A stretch of DNA of 64,000 nt from NCBI RefSeq assembly GCF_000223985.1, contig NZ_AFWV01000006.1, positions 124,001 to 188,000 on the forward strand, written 5' to 3'. Under the pieces are notes generated by a model, which worked only from the letters and a program-made list of their open reading frames with translations, was not told the origin of the DNA and ran no database searches. A program made the translations under genes and the position numbers. Positions 34,456 to 42,052 of this stretch are shown here, one piece after another (position 1 is the stretch's first letter; each line of letters begins with the position of its first letter). Source of the stretch: Thiocapsa marina 5811. Its GTDB lineage: Bacteria; Pseudomonadota; Gammaproteobacteria; Chromatiales; Chromatiaceae.

Positions 34456-34827
34456 ATGAAGATCGCCATTAGCGCCGAATCCGACCAGGGTCTCGACAGT
34501 CAGGTCGCCCAGCATTTCGGCCATGCCCCCTACTTTATTATCGTGAACATCGAGAACGGCGCGATCACCGCGACACTGGACATCGCCAACCCCTTCGCCG
34601 AAGCGCATCAGCCGGGACAGATCCCGGACTTCATCAAGCAACAGGGGGTCGACGTGATGTTGAGCGGTGGCATGGGCGGTCGCGCCATCGAGTTTTTTAG
34701 ACAGGCAGGCATCATGACCGCGACCGGGGCGAGCGGTACGGTGCGCGCGTCGCTGGACAGCTATCTGGCCGGCACGCTCGCCGCCGCGGCGCCCTGTGCC
34801 GAAAGCGTGGAGCACGGGCACGGTTGA
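34456..34827 (+). CDS. NifX/NifB-type (dinitrogenase Fe-Mo cofactor family) protein, second copy
   Basis: The 123-residue protein of the same superfamily as the first cluster gene reads KIAISAESDQGLDSQVAQHFGHAPYFIIVN, then GVDVMLSGGMGGRAIEFFRQAGI. It has one cysteine near the end (AAPCAESVEHGHG) and a His-containing tail. A good AGGAG site precedes the ATG. As the closest match to archaeal and ORP-type proteins, it is the best candidate for the cofactor carrier. Confidence 0.85.
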   Translation: MKIAISAESDQGLDSQVAQHFGHAPYFIIVNIENGAITATLDIANPFAEAHQPGQIPDFIKQQGVDVMLSGGMGGRAIEFFRQAGIMTATGASGTVRASLDSYLAGTLAAAAPCAESVEHGHG

Positions 34828-34957
34828 GGGTGCTCGGGGTGATCGGCGTCGTCACGACGTACTGCACCGAAGACGCCGGAGCCGCCGGTGATGCGGCGTC
34901 TCGGCATACCTTCGGCGCAGCCTGTCCCGATGGGGGTGTCGGCCCGGAGATCGGTGC

Positions 34958-35644
34958 ATGATCGGTGATCCGTGGCAGCGCCAACGTCTTCTCGACACCT
35001 TCCCGTTTCTGCACGAGACACCGGAGGCGTTCCGCGCCGAGCTGTTCGCTCGGGTCACCTTGGTCCGGCTGCCGGTCGGTCAGCTGATCTGTCACGACGG
35101 CGACCAATGCACGCAGCTCCCCTTGGTCCTGACCGGAACCGGTCGTGTCTACAAGCTCGGTGAAAACGGTCGGGAGATCACCCTGTATCGCGTTCATCCG
35201 GGCGAGAGCTGCGTGGTCACCACCTCCTGCATCCTCAGCGGGCGGGCCTTTCCGGCCTTCGCCGTGTGCGAGAGCGCGGTGGAGGCGGTCGTCGTGCGAC
35301 CGGCCGAGGTCCGCCGCTGGATGGCCACGTCGGAGCGGTGGCGTGAATACGTCTTCGGCTTGATCGCGGGACGCTTGCAGGAGGTCTTCGGCGTCCTCGA
35401 TGCGGTGCTCTTCCAGCGGTTGGATCAACGCCTGATCGTCTATCTCCTGGGCCTGAGCGAAACCGGCTCGGAGCGAGAGATCCACATGACGCATCAGGCC
35501 CTCGCGGTAGAGCTCGGATCCTCGCGCGAGGTCATCAGCCGGGTTCTCAAAGGCTTGGAGTCGCAGGGACTGCTGCGCACGACACGCGGCGTCATCGAGC
35601 TGCTGGACATTCCGGCGCTCGAGCTGCGGGCACGGGAGGTCTGA
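34958..35644 (+). CDS. Crp/Fnr-family transcriptional regulator
   Basis: The 228-residue regulator has an N-terminal cyclic-nucleotide-binding-type beta-roll (LVLTGTGRVYKLGENGREITLYRVHPGESCVVTTSCIL) and a C-terminal winged helix with ALAVELGSSREVISRVLKGLESQGLL. There is no FNR-type N-terminal cysteine cluster, though several cysteines (ICHDGDQC, SCVVTTSC) could be redox-active. It follows the cofactor cluster by 130 bp on the same strand and precedes a DUF2892 gene whose upstream region has a palindrome that it might bind. Confidence 0.88.
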   Translation: MIGDPWQRQRLLDTFPFLHETPEAFRAELFARVTLVRLPVGQLICHDGDQCTQLPLVLTGTGRVYKLGENGREITLYRVHPGESCVVTTSCILSGRAFPAFAVCESAVEAVVVRPAEVRRWMATSERWREYVFGLIAGRLQEVFGVLDAVLFQRLDQRLIVYLLGLSETGSEREIHMTHQALAVELGSSREVISRVLKGLESQGLLRTTRGVIELLDIPALELRAREV

Positions 35645-35667
35645 GCCGGCGCGCAATCCGTCGCTTG

Positions 35668-35680
35668 GTGACAAAGTCAC
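35668..35680. promoter_or_regulatory. GTGAC-AAA-GTCAC palindrome upstream of the DUF2892 gene
   Basis: A perfect 5-bp inverted repeat with a 3-bp spacer lies 24 bp after the Crp/Fnr gene and 91 bp before the DUF2892 start. The half-site resembles CRP-type TGTGA, but the spacing is one base short of the CRP consensus. It is a candidate site for the adjacent regulator. Confidence 0.4.
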
Positions 35681-35770
35681 TGAAGCGCCGGATCCCTCCG
35701 ATTATTCTTGTATGACATCCTCACCCGATCGGCCGAACGCGCCGGTCTCCACAACAGCAGAGATCATCCT

Positions 35771-35950
35771 ATGACCCCGAATGTCGGAACACTCGACCGC
35801 ACCCTCCGTATCATCGCCGGCGTCGCCATCGTCGGCTGGGGCGTCTATGCCCAGAATTGGCTCGGCGCGATCGGGCTGGTGCCCCTGGCCACCGGACTCT
35901 TGCGCTGGTGCCCCGTCTATCTGCCGCTCAAGCTGAACACCGGCAAATAG
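35771..35950 (+). CDS. DUF2892 (YgaP-like) small membrane protein
   Basis: The 59-residue protein begins with VGTLDRTLRIIAGVAIVGWGVY and has two membrane helices and the conserved LLRWCPVYLPL. This is the DUF2892 family, found alone or fused to rhodanese as in YgaP, where it anchors sulfurtransferase activity. The cysteine before PVY is typical. In a sulfur-oxidising host a thiol or sulfur role is plausible but unproven. The start at 35771 follows a weak ribosome site. Confidence 0.82.
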   Translation: MTPNVGTLDRTLRIIAGVAIVGWGVYAQNWLGAIGLVPLATGLLRWCPVYLPLKLNTGK

Positions 35951-36359
35951 ACTCGCCTCTCGAGACAAGCGCCGAAACGACCCGCACGGTCGCCAAGCCA
36001 CGCGGCTCGTCGACGGGCGCACAATACCCGTCCGAATGAAGGTCGGCGACGCGACAGAAGGCTGCTCCGGTTCCGGAGCAGCCTTTTTTCTTATCGGAAA
36101 TTCGGCAATCGGAACCGTAACAGCGCAAAGGACGCACCACTGCTGTTGTCGTGGTTTGTGAGCCAGGCTTTGCCCATCTTGGGTCTTTGTCATGCAGGCA
36201 AAGAAGGTTGACGGTATCCTAAGACGCGTGAGACCAATCCCATACGGTCAAGCACGGCGGGGCCGCGATGTTGAGCCGATCTGCACCCTCCAGCGCTGGC
36301 GCAACAGGTTGTTCGGCTCTTTGTTCCGCGCTTTGTTCGGCTTAGGCCAGGTAAGCCCG
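35951..36359. other. Intergenic region with terminator; possible leader of the sensor-kinase gene
   Basis: About 410 bp with no supported gene. The intrinsic terminator at 36058-36089 ends the upstream block. The remaining ~270 bp is open in the kinase frame from 36192, but that part is Arg-rich with no homology and precedes a clear signal peptide, so I read it as untranslated leader. Confidence 0.45.
36058..36089 (+). terminator. Strong intrinsic terminator
   Basis: A perfect inverted repeat AAGGCTGCTCCGG / CCGGAGCAGCCTT with almost no loop is followed by a T-run (36082-36089). It lies about 110 bp after the DUF2892 stop and closes the regulator/DUF2892 transcript. Confidence 0.92.
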
Positions 36360-38246
36360 ATGCGGATCGCTGCACTCTTCGCTCTTTTGTTCATTTCCCC
36401 CGCGCTGCCGGCCCAAGATCGCGGCGAGCCCTACCGGGTGCTCGTGTTGCATTCGCACGGAAGCAGCCTGCCCGCGAACACGGACTGGCACAACGGTATC
36501 CTGCGGGGATTTGCCTCGGCGCCTGACATGCAAGTCCAAATCGATGTCGAAGCGCCTGATCTGACGCGCGTCGACGACGCAGACTACGTCGTTGAGCTGC
36601 GCCGCAGCTATGCCCTTAAGTATCGCGACTACCGGCCTGATCTGGTCATCGCAACCTACACGCCGGCATTCCTGTTTCTGTTGAAAGACGGAGAGGAGCT
36701 GTTTTCTGGTGTGCCGATCGTGTTCTGCGACGCGGATGGCCGCATCGTGGGCGCGCACAAACTGCCGGAGACCATGACCGGCGTCACTTTCAATGCCGAC
36801 ATCGCAGGCACGCTGGAATTGGCATTGGCGCTGCATCCCGACACCGAGCGGGTGGCCGTAATCGTCGGGACCGGTGCGTATGGCCAATGGTACGAGCGCC
36901 TTGCAGAACAGGCATTTCAATCACTGAAGACCCGCCCTGACCTTGTCTGGTTGAAGGGTCTGCCGTTGAACGAGCTCTTGGAGGCGGTCAGTCGGCTGCC
37001 GGCCCGAACGGTGATCCTCTACCTGGTTCAATATCAGGACCGAGCCGGCAATGCCTACACGCCGCATAGCATCCTTCGCGATGTCGTCGATGTGGCCAGC
37101 GTGCCAACCTATGGCCTCTGGGATACCCTGATCGGTACCGGTATCGTCGGCGGTCGCATGATTACTCTGGAGGACGACGGATTTCGCGCGGCACAGATGG
37201 GCGTGCGCATCCTTCGGGGCGAAGCGCCGCACGCGATACCTGTGGTCAACCGGCTGCACAACCCGGCGATCTTCGACGCCCCGGCGCTTGCGCGTTGGCG
37301 GATCGACGACGACCGATTGCCCGCGGGCAGCCGCATCCGCAACCGCCAACCCTCGCTGCTGCAGGAACATCCGGGCGCGATCGCTACCGGGGCCCTCGTC
37401 ATCGCCTTGCAGGGGATGCTGATCGCGGCCTTGTTCGTGAATTGGAGACGCTTGCAGCGAACCGAGCGCGCACTGCGCGACGAGAACGCCCGGCGCAAGC
37501 AGACCATGAGCGACATGATCGCACTGCGCGCAACACTCGCCCGATACGGCAAGCAGCGCAGCCTCGGCGCGATGGCCACGGCCATTGCTCATGAGATCAA
37601 TCAGCCGCTGATCGCGATCCAGAACTACGCCCAGGCGGCGAAACGGCGCCTGGGCAGCGGCAACGATCAAACCTCCAAGCTGCAAGCCTTGTTCGAGAAG
37701 ATCGAGGGCCAAGCGACGCGGGCGGGTGACATCACCCACAAGGTGCGGGCATTCATCAGTACCAAGCAGGTCGCCCTGGAACCGCTGCCGCTCTGCGCGA
37801 CCTTGCAAGAGGCGGTCGGGATGATGGAGCTGGAGACCGAGCGGCGTGGCTGCCTCATCGACTGCACGTCCGCCGGAGAGCTCCCCGCCGTCCTTGCCGA
37901 CGGCCTTCAGGTCCAATTGGTGTTGGTCAACCTGCTGCAGAACGCGATTCAGTCGGTCTGCGGTGACGAAGCGAGCGATCGCCGTGTGCGCGTCCACGCC
38001 GAAAGGATCGACGGCGACGTCCAGGTCTGCGTCTCGGACCGGGGACCCGGGGTACCATCGGCGCAGGTCGAGGCCATCTTCGAACCGCTGCATTCCACTA
38101 AGAGCGGCGGCATGGGCATGGGCCTGTCGATTTGCCAAGAGATCATTGAAGCCCACGGCGGACGACTTTGGTACGAGCCCAACCCCGCTGGCGGTGCGAT
38201 GTTCTGCTTTACGCTGCGCGTAGCGAGCCATGACAACAACAGCTAA
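36360..38246 (+). CDS. Sensor histidine kinase with periplasmic ABC-substrate-binding-like domain
   Basis: The 628-residue protein starts with a signal/anchor (RIAALFALLFISPALPAQ). A ~300-residue periplasmic domain resembling ABC sugar/solute-binding proteins follows (RVLVLHSHGSSLPANTDWHNGILRGF, DLVIATYTPAFLFLL). Then come one membrane helix (~339-361), a HisKA domain with phospho-accepting His411 (AIAHEINQPL) and an HATPase with NLLQNAIQSV, DRGPGVP and GGMGMGLSICQEI. It is expected to sense a periplasmic ligand directly. The 3' end overlaps the response-regulator gene by 17 bp, defining its partner. The ATG at 36360 was chosen for the signal sequence. Confidence 0.92.
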   Translation: MRIAALFALLFISPALPAQDRGEPYRVLVLHSHGSSLPANTDWHNGILRGFASAPDMQVQIDVEAPDLTRVDDADYVVELRRSYALKYRDYRPDLVIATYTPAFLFLLKDGEELFSGVPIVFCDADGRIVGAHKLPETMTGVTFNADIAGTLELALALHPDTERVAVIVGTGAYGQWYERLAEQAFQSLKTRPDLVWLKGLPLNELLEAVSRLPARTVILYLVQYQDRAGNAYTPHSILRDVVDVASVPTYGLWDTLIGTGIVGGRMITLEDDGFRAAQMGVRILRGEAPHAIPVVNRLHNPAIFDAPALARWRIDDDRLPAGSRIRNRQPSLLQEHPGAIATGALVIALQGMLIAALFVNWRRLQRTERALRDENARRKQTMSDMIALRATLARYGKQRSLGAMATAIAHEINQPLIAIQNYAQAAKRRLGSGNDQTSKLQALFEKIEGQATRAGDITHKVRAFISTKQVALEPLPLCATLQEAVGMMELETERRGCLIDCTSAGELPAVLADGLQVQLVLVNLLQNAIQSVCGDEASDRRVRVHAERIDGDVQVCVSDRGPGVPSAQVEAIFEPLHSTKSGGMGMGLSICQEIIEAHGGRLWYEPNPAGGAMFCFTLRVASHDNNS

Positions 38247-38850
38247 GCAAACGGTGTTCATCGTCGATGACGACGATGCGGTGCGCGACTCCATACAGGA
38301 ATTGCTCGAGTCCGTCGGTCTGCGCGCCGAGGGCCATGCCTCCGGTCAGGCGTTCCTGAACGCATTCGAGCCGGAACGCCCGGGATGCCTGATCCTCGAT
38401 GTGCGGATGGCGGGCATCAGCGGTCTGGCGGTGCAAGAACGACTCAACGCGCTGGGTACGACCCTGCCGATCATCATGCTCACCGCCCATGGCGACGTCC
38501 CCATAGCGGTCCAGGCCATGCAGGCCGGGGCCGTCGATTTCCTGCAGAAGCCCTACCGGGACCAGGCCTTGTTGGATAGCGTCAATCGGGCGTTGGGGCT
38601 GGACCTTGGCGCGCGACGATCAGGCACCGGGGACGGCGATCTCGCCCAGGGTCTCAGCTTGTTGACGCAGCGCGAACGCGAGGTGTTCGACTACTTGCTC
38701 AAGGGCGGCACCAGCAAAGAGATCGCCCGCGAACTGGATGTCAGCCATCGCACTATCGAGGCCCATCGCCAGAATCTGCTGCGAAAGCTGGGCGTGAGCT
38801 CCGTCAAGGAGTTGCTTGCGTTGGCGCTGGCGTCGCGGCGGGAACGCTAG
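38230..38850 (+). CDS. FixJ/NarL-type response regulator
   Basis: The 206-residue protein has a receiver domain (acidic pocket IVDDDDAVRD, phospho-acceptor Asp57 in LILDVRM, conserved Lys in FLQKPYRD) and a LuxR-type helix-turn-helix (LTQREREVFDYLLKGGTSKEIARELDVSHRTIEAHRQNLLRKLG). Its start overlaps the kinase 3' end. It likely controls neighbouring genes; two identical TACGTACGTA palindromes lie upstream of the next two genes and are candidate sites. Confidence 0.94.
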   Translation: MTTTAKQTVFIVDDDDAVRDSIQELLESVGLRAEGHASGQAFLNAFEPERPGCLILDVRMAGISGLAVQERLNALGTTLPIIMLTAHGDVPIAVQAMQAGAVDFLQKPYRDQALLDSVNRALGLDLGARRSGTGDGDLAQGLSLLTQREREVFDYLLKGGTSKEIARELDVSHRTIEAHRQNLLRKLGVSSVKELLALALASRRER

Positions 38851-39274
38851 GCGGACAGAGCGCGCGCAAACCTGGTTTCGTGCCCTGAACCGATCCGCAC
38901 GGGTTCGCTCAGCGCGTTGTCCGTGGCTGTTTCTCCCGGTGACTACGTACGTAGGACGCGTAGTCAATCGTATGTCCCTACTGCCTACGCTCCTCTATCG
39001 TCAACCCAGACAAGAATTCCGAGCGCGGTGCTGCCAACGCGGTAAGGCCGGCCTGCCAATCAAAAAGCGCGCTATTGGCGAAGGGTTGTTTCATCGCCGC
39101 TGCAGGAGTGATCTAGACCCGTCGCAGATGGGTTTTCGGGAAAGCGAGGTGCGTCCCTCGTGCCCGAGAGCAAGGCACACCGACGAGTCATAGCCGCCCT
39201 ATGGCGAGGAGGTGTAACGCAGCTATCGGGTGCGAGGGGCGTGCATCGCGGCCGAAAATTCATTTGTGACGGGT
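38851..39274. other. Intergenic region with palindromic TACGTACGTA site
   Basis: About 420 bp, noticeably less GC-biased than the flanking genes and with no supported gene. The main feature is the palindrome at 38941-38965. The region presumably contains the promoter of the orphan receiver gene. Confidence 0.4.
38941..38965. promoter_or_regulatory. Nested palindrome with TACGTACGTA core, site 1
   Basis: CTACGTACGTAG (38943-38954) is a perfect 12-bp palindrome nested in a longer inverted repeat GACTACG...CGTAGTC (38941-38947 / 38959-38965). The same TACGTACGTA decamer recurs at 39651-39660. Both lie within 350 bp upstream of genes next to the FixJ-type regulator, so they are candidate operators. 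Confidence 0.5.
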
Positions 39275-39661
39275 ATGAGCCCCATGCCAACAGTGACGGT
39301 GTCTGTGGTCAGCGCTGACCCCGCCATGCGCGCCTATCTCGCTGATTTGCTGCGCTCCGCGAGCCTGCGCAGCAAGGCGTTCACCGATCTGCAGGCTTGC
39401 CTCGATCATGTCGGCTCAGACCGGATCGGCTGTCTGCTTGTCGATATGCCGGCCAATGATTCCGGTGGCTCCGAGCCGAGCCAGCTCGCCGCCGCCTGCG
39501 TCCGAATGCCGACGCTGGTCATCGTCGATCGCGGCGACGTCCCGCAGGCAGTCAGCGCCTTGAAGGCCGGCGGGTTGGTCATCCTGGAGAGGCCGGTCAC
39601 ACGCGCCGACCTGTTGGCTGGCATCCGAAGGGCAGGGTCCGACGAGCGGTTACGTACGTAG
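39275..39661 (+). CDS. Orphan degenerate receiver-domain protein
   Basis: The 128-residue stand-alone receiver is related to FixJ-type regulators: VSVVSADPAMRAYLADLLRSASL, GCLLVDMPAND, and alternation of strands and helices to the end. The phospho-acceptor position is Asp57, but the acidic pair at strand 1 is reduced to S-A-D and the conserved lysine is Arg (ILERPVTRADLL). Phosphorylation is therefore doubtful. There is no output domain. It could sequester or modulate the kinase/regulator pair upstream. Starts at 39284 or 39230 are also possible. Confidence 0.7.
   Translation: MSPMPTVTVSVVSADPAMRAYLADLLRSASLRSKAFTDLQACLDHVGSDRIGCLLVDMPANDSGGSEPSQLAAACVRMPTLVIVDRGDVPQAVSALKAGGLVILERPVTRADLLAGIRRAGSDERLRT
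39651..39660. promoter_or_regulatory. TACGTACGTA palindrome, site 2
   Basis: A perfect 10-bp palindrome, identical to the core of site 1, overlaps the last codons of the orphan receiver gene and lies ~195 bp upstream of the LysM-sulfatase start. It is a candidate binding site for the adjacent FixJ/NarL-type regulator. Confidence 0.45.
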
Positions 39662-39854
39662 TCTAGGTGGAACGGCCAATGGGAATGTCGGCAGGCGTGG
39701 GGTCAAATCACTTCGCGCCGGGGTCGTCGCAACGGCTGTATGCCACGGTGTCAGTGGCAGCGATCCCGCAATCGAAGACGTACCGCGAACCGATGCCCGT
39801 ACCGCGTTTGAAGGCGGAACAATCAGCTTTATCAGTGAATTGGAGCATACTGCG

Positions 39855-41816
39855 ATGATTGAAAATCCTGAGCCAACGGCGCGTCTGCGCGCCAAGGTTC
39901 TTGCCGCAACAGTGGCCGCTATGTTGTTTGGCGCTAGCGTGGCTGTGGCGGCAGAAACCGACCCCATCGCCGGCGCCAGAGGCGACTACGACGCTGCCGC
40001 AGGCACGTACACCGTCGGCGCGGGCGATAACCTCAGCGCCATCGCAAAGCGCTTCGGCACGAGCGTCGGCGAGCTGGAGACGGCCAACGACTTGCGCTCC
40101 GACGACCTCGCCGTGGGCCAAGAGCTGAAGGTGGCTGCCGCGGACGCAGGGGACCGCGACAGCCAAGCAAGCACCGCCGAAGCGACCGGTGACAAGCCCA
40201 ACATCTTGTTCATCATGGGCGATGACATCGGCATCATGAACGTGGGTGCCTACCATCAGGGGCTCATGGTCGGCGAGACGCCCAACCTCGACCGCATCGC
40301 GAATGAAGGTGCGCGGTTCATGACCTACTACGCCGAGCAGAGCTGCACGGCAGGTCGCACCGCCTTCTTCACCGGCATGCATCCGCTGCGCGCCGGCATG
40401 GTCATGCCGCAGCTTCCGGGCGCCACCAGCTCGCTGTTGCCGGGCACGCCCGCGCTTGCCAAGTTCCTGCTGGATCTCGGCTACAACACCGGCGAGTTCG
40501 GCAAGAACCATCTCGGCGACAAATCGGCCTCGCTGCCCACGGCACATGGCTTCCAGGAGTTCTGGGGCTACCTGTACCACCTCGACGCCATGCAGGGGGT
40601 GAGCTTCCCGGATATCAACAGCACCTCGACCGATCAGACCGTTGTTCCGCCCTGTAAGAACACCCCGGTCAAGGGTCTGGCAGAGGTTCCCGGTGCCGTG
40701 GACCCGAAGACCGCGCTCTGCATGACCCCGCCGCGGCCGGTCATCCACTGTACGTCTTCGGACGGCACCGAAGAGAACCAGAGCTGCAAGGACGAAGGGC
40801 CGCTGACGCTGGAACGTTCCAAGACCGTGGACGAGGAGATCTCCGCCCAGCTCATCGACTTCCTCGAGCGCAACGACCCCGAGAAGACCGGCAAGCCGTT
40901 CTTCGTCTGGTACAACCCGGCGCGCATGCACGTCACGACCATGCTCTCGGAAAAGTATGAGGACATGCTGGGCCAGAAGGGCGGCAAGGACTGGGGCATC
41001 AACGAAGCCGGCATGAAGCAGATGGACGACAACATCGGCTACGTGCTGAAAAAGCTCGAAGACATGGGCGAGCTCGACAACACCATCGTCGTCTTCACCA
41101 CCGACAACGGCGCCGAGACGATCACCTACCCGGACGGCGGTGTCACGCCCTTCAGAGGCGGCAAGCTCACCACCTGGGAAGGCGGCATGCGGGCGCCGAT
41201 GCTCGTGCGCTGGCCGGGACACGTCGAGGCCGGATCGAATCCGGACCAGATCTTCTCGTCGCTGGACTGGGTGCCCACCTTCGTCAATATCGCCGGGGGG
41301 CCTTCGGGCGATGGGCTGAAGAAGCAGATCGAGGCCGGCGAGTATCCCGGCATCGTCAAGACCACGCTGGACGGCTTCGACCAGCGCGATTACCTCGAAG
41401 GCAAGTCGGATTCGGCACGCGACACCTTCTTCTACTACACCGGTAAAGATCCTTCGGCGGTGCGCTACAAGAACTGGAAGTTCTACTACACGATGATCTC
41501 GTCCAATGCGACGGAAGCGTTCGACCCCCCAACCACCTATCACTGGACCTATGTCAGCAACCTCAAGCGTGATCCCTTCGAGCGCTCGGTCGCGTCGGTT
41601 GATGGGACCCTCTTGGGCTACGGCGGCGCCTTGGCTGCTCCAAGCACGGCGTACATCTATGACTGGAACCTGCTGCCTATCGGACAGCTGCTATGGCTGA
41701 AGGAGCTCGAGACCTACCGGGACTTCCCCTCGCTGCAGATGCCGGCGAGCTACAACCTGGATCAAGTGATCGAGGCGATGCAGTCAGCGAAACACATCAG
41801 CCACGCGGGTGAGTAA
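39855..41816 (+). CDS. LysM-sulfatase fusion (arylsulfatase-type alkaline phosphatase superfamily)
   Basis: The 653-residue exported protein has a signal peptide (ending VAVAAE, ~33) and a LysM domain (~50-93, TYTVGAGDNLSAIAKRFGTSVGELETAND). A type I sulfatase domain follows: metal-binding NILFIMGDDIG (Asp123-Asp124), formylglycine site Cys164 in CTAGR, GKNHLGD, and the distal TTDNGAE. The Cys must be oxidised by a formylglycine-generating enzyme, none of which is encoded here. LysM usually binds peptidoglycan, so the enzyme is probably wall-tethered. GGAG lies nine bases before the ATG. Substrate unknown; phosphonate-ester hydrolase activity cannot be excluded. Confidence 0.9.
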   Translation: MIENPEPTARLRAKVLAATVAAMLFGASVAVAAETDPIAGARGDYDAAAGTYTVGAGDNLSAIAKRFGTSVGELETANDLRSDDLAVGQELKVAAADAGDRDSQASTAEATGDKPNILFIMGDDIGIMNVGAYHQGLMVGETPNLDRIANEGARFMTYYAEQSCTAGRTAFFTGMHPLRAGMVMPQLPGATSSLLPGTPALAKFLLDLGYNTGEFGKNHLGDKSASLPTAHGFQEFWGYLYHLDAMQGVSFPDINSTSTDQTVVPPCKNTPVKGLAEVPGAVDPKTALCMTPPRPVIHCTSSDGTEENQSCKDEGPLTLERSKTVDEEISAQLIDFLERNDPEKTGKPFFVWYNPARMHVTTMLSEKYEDMLGQKGGKDWGINEAGMKQMDDNIGYVLKKLEDMGELDNTIVVFTTDNGAETITYPDGGVTPFRGGKLTTWEGGMRAPMLVRWPGHVEAGSNPDQIFSSLDWVPTFVNIAGGPSGDGLKKQIEAGEYPGIVKTTLDGFDQRDYLEGKSDSARDTFFYYTGKDPSAVRYKNWKFYYTMISSNATEAFDPPTTYHWTYVSNLKRDPFERSVASVDGTLLGYGGALAAPSTAYIYDWNLLPIGQLLWLKELETYRDFPSLQMPASYNLDQVIEAMQSAKHISHAGE

Positions 41817-41845
41817 CGGCGCGAAGCGTCGCTGATGTGATGGAC

Positions 41846-41869
41846 CGGGCGGCCCGCACGGGCCGCCCG
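41846..41869 (+). terminator. GC-rich hairpin downstream of the LysM-sulfatase gene
   Basis: A perfect 10-bp stem CGGGCGGCCC / GGGCCGCCCG with a GCAC tetraloop lies 30 bp after the sulfatase stop. No T-run follows, so it may protect the 3' end or act with Rho rather than terminate on its own. Confidence 0.5.
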
Positions 41870-41889
41870 CATCATCGGGAGGAAATCCT

Positions 41890-41975
41890 GTGGGCTGGGT
41901 TGAGCTTGCGAGACCCGGCCCTTTTCTTGTTTGCAATACCGCCGTTGCCGGGTTTCGTACCTCAACCCAGCCTAC
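41890..41975. repeat. 86-bp palindromic repeat (GGCTGGGTTGAGC type), copy 1
   Basis: The element begins GTGGGCTGGGTTGAGCTTGC and ends GGTTTCGTACCTCAACCCAG plus CCTAC, so the ends are inverted repeats. It matches a second 86-bp element at 49763-49848 at about 71 of 86 positions by eye. Both copies lie just downstream of the two sulfatase genes. Confidence 0.85.
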
Positions 41976-42052
41976 ACCGACGACGGCATCTTCCGGAATG
42001 GGCGTGTTTTTTGACCCATGATGGCTGCATGCGATACAGAAGGTATCCACTC

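Noticed and set aside
32202-34827. Nitrogenase cofactor (nif) locus
   Set aside because: No nifHDK, nifE/N or nifB radical-SAM gene is present. The ferredoxin-MinD ATPases and DUF134 fit an ORP-like set instead.
39708-41543. 611-codon open frame antisense to the LysM-sulfatase gene
   Set aside because: It mirrors a high-GC gene with strong third-position bias. Its translation has no domain and the sense frame has clear catalytic motifs.
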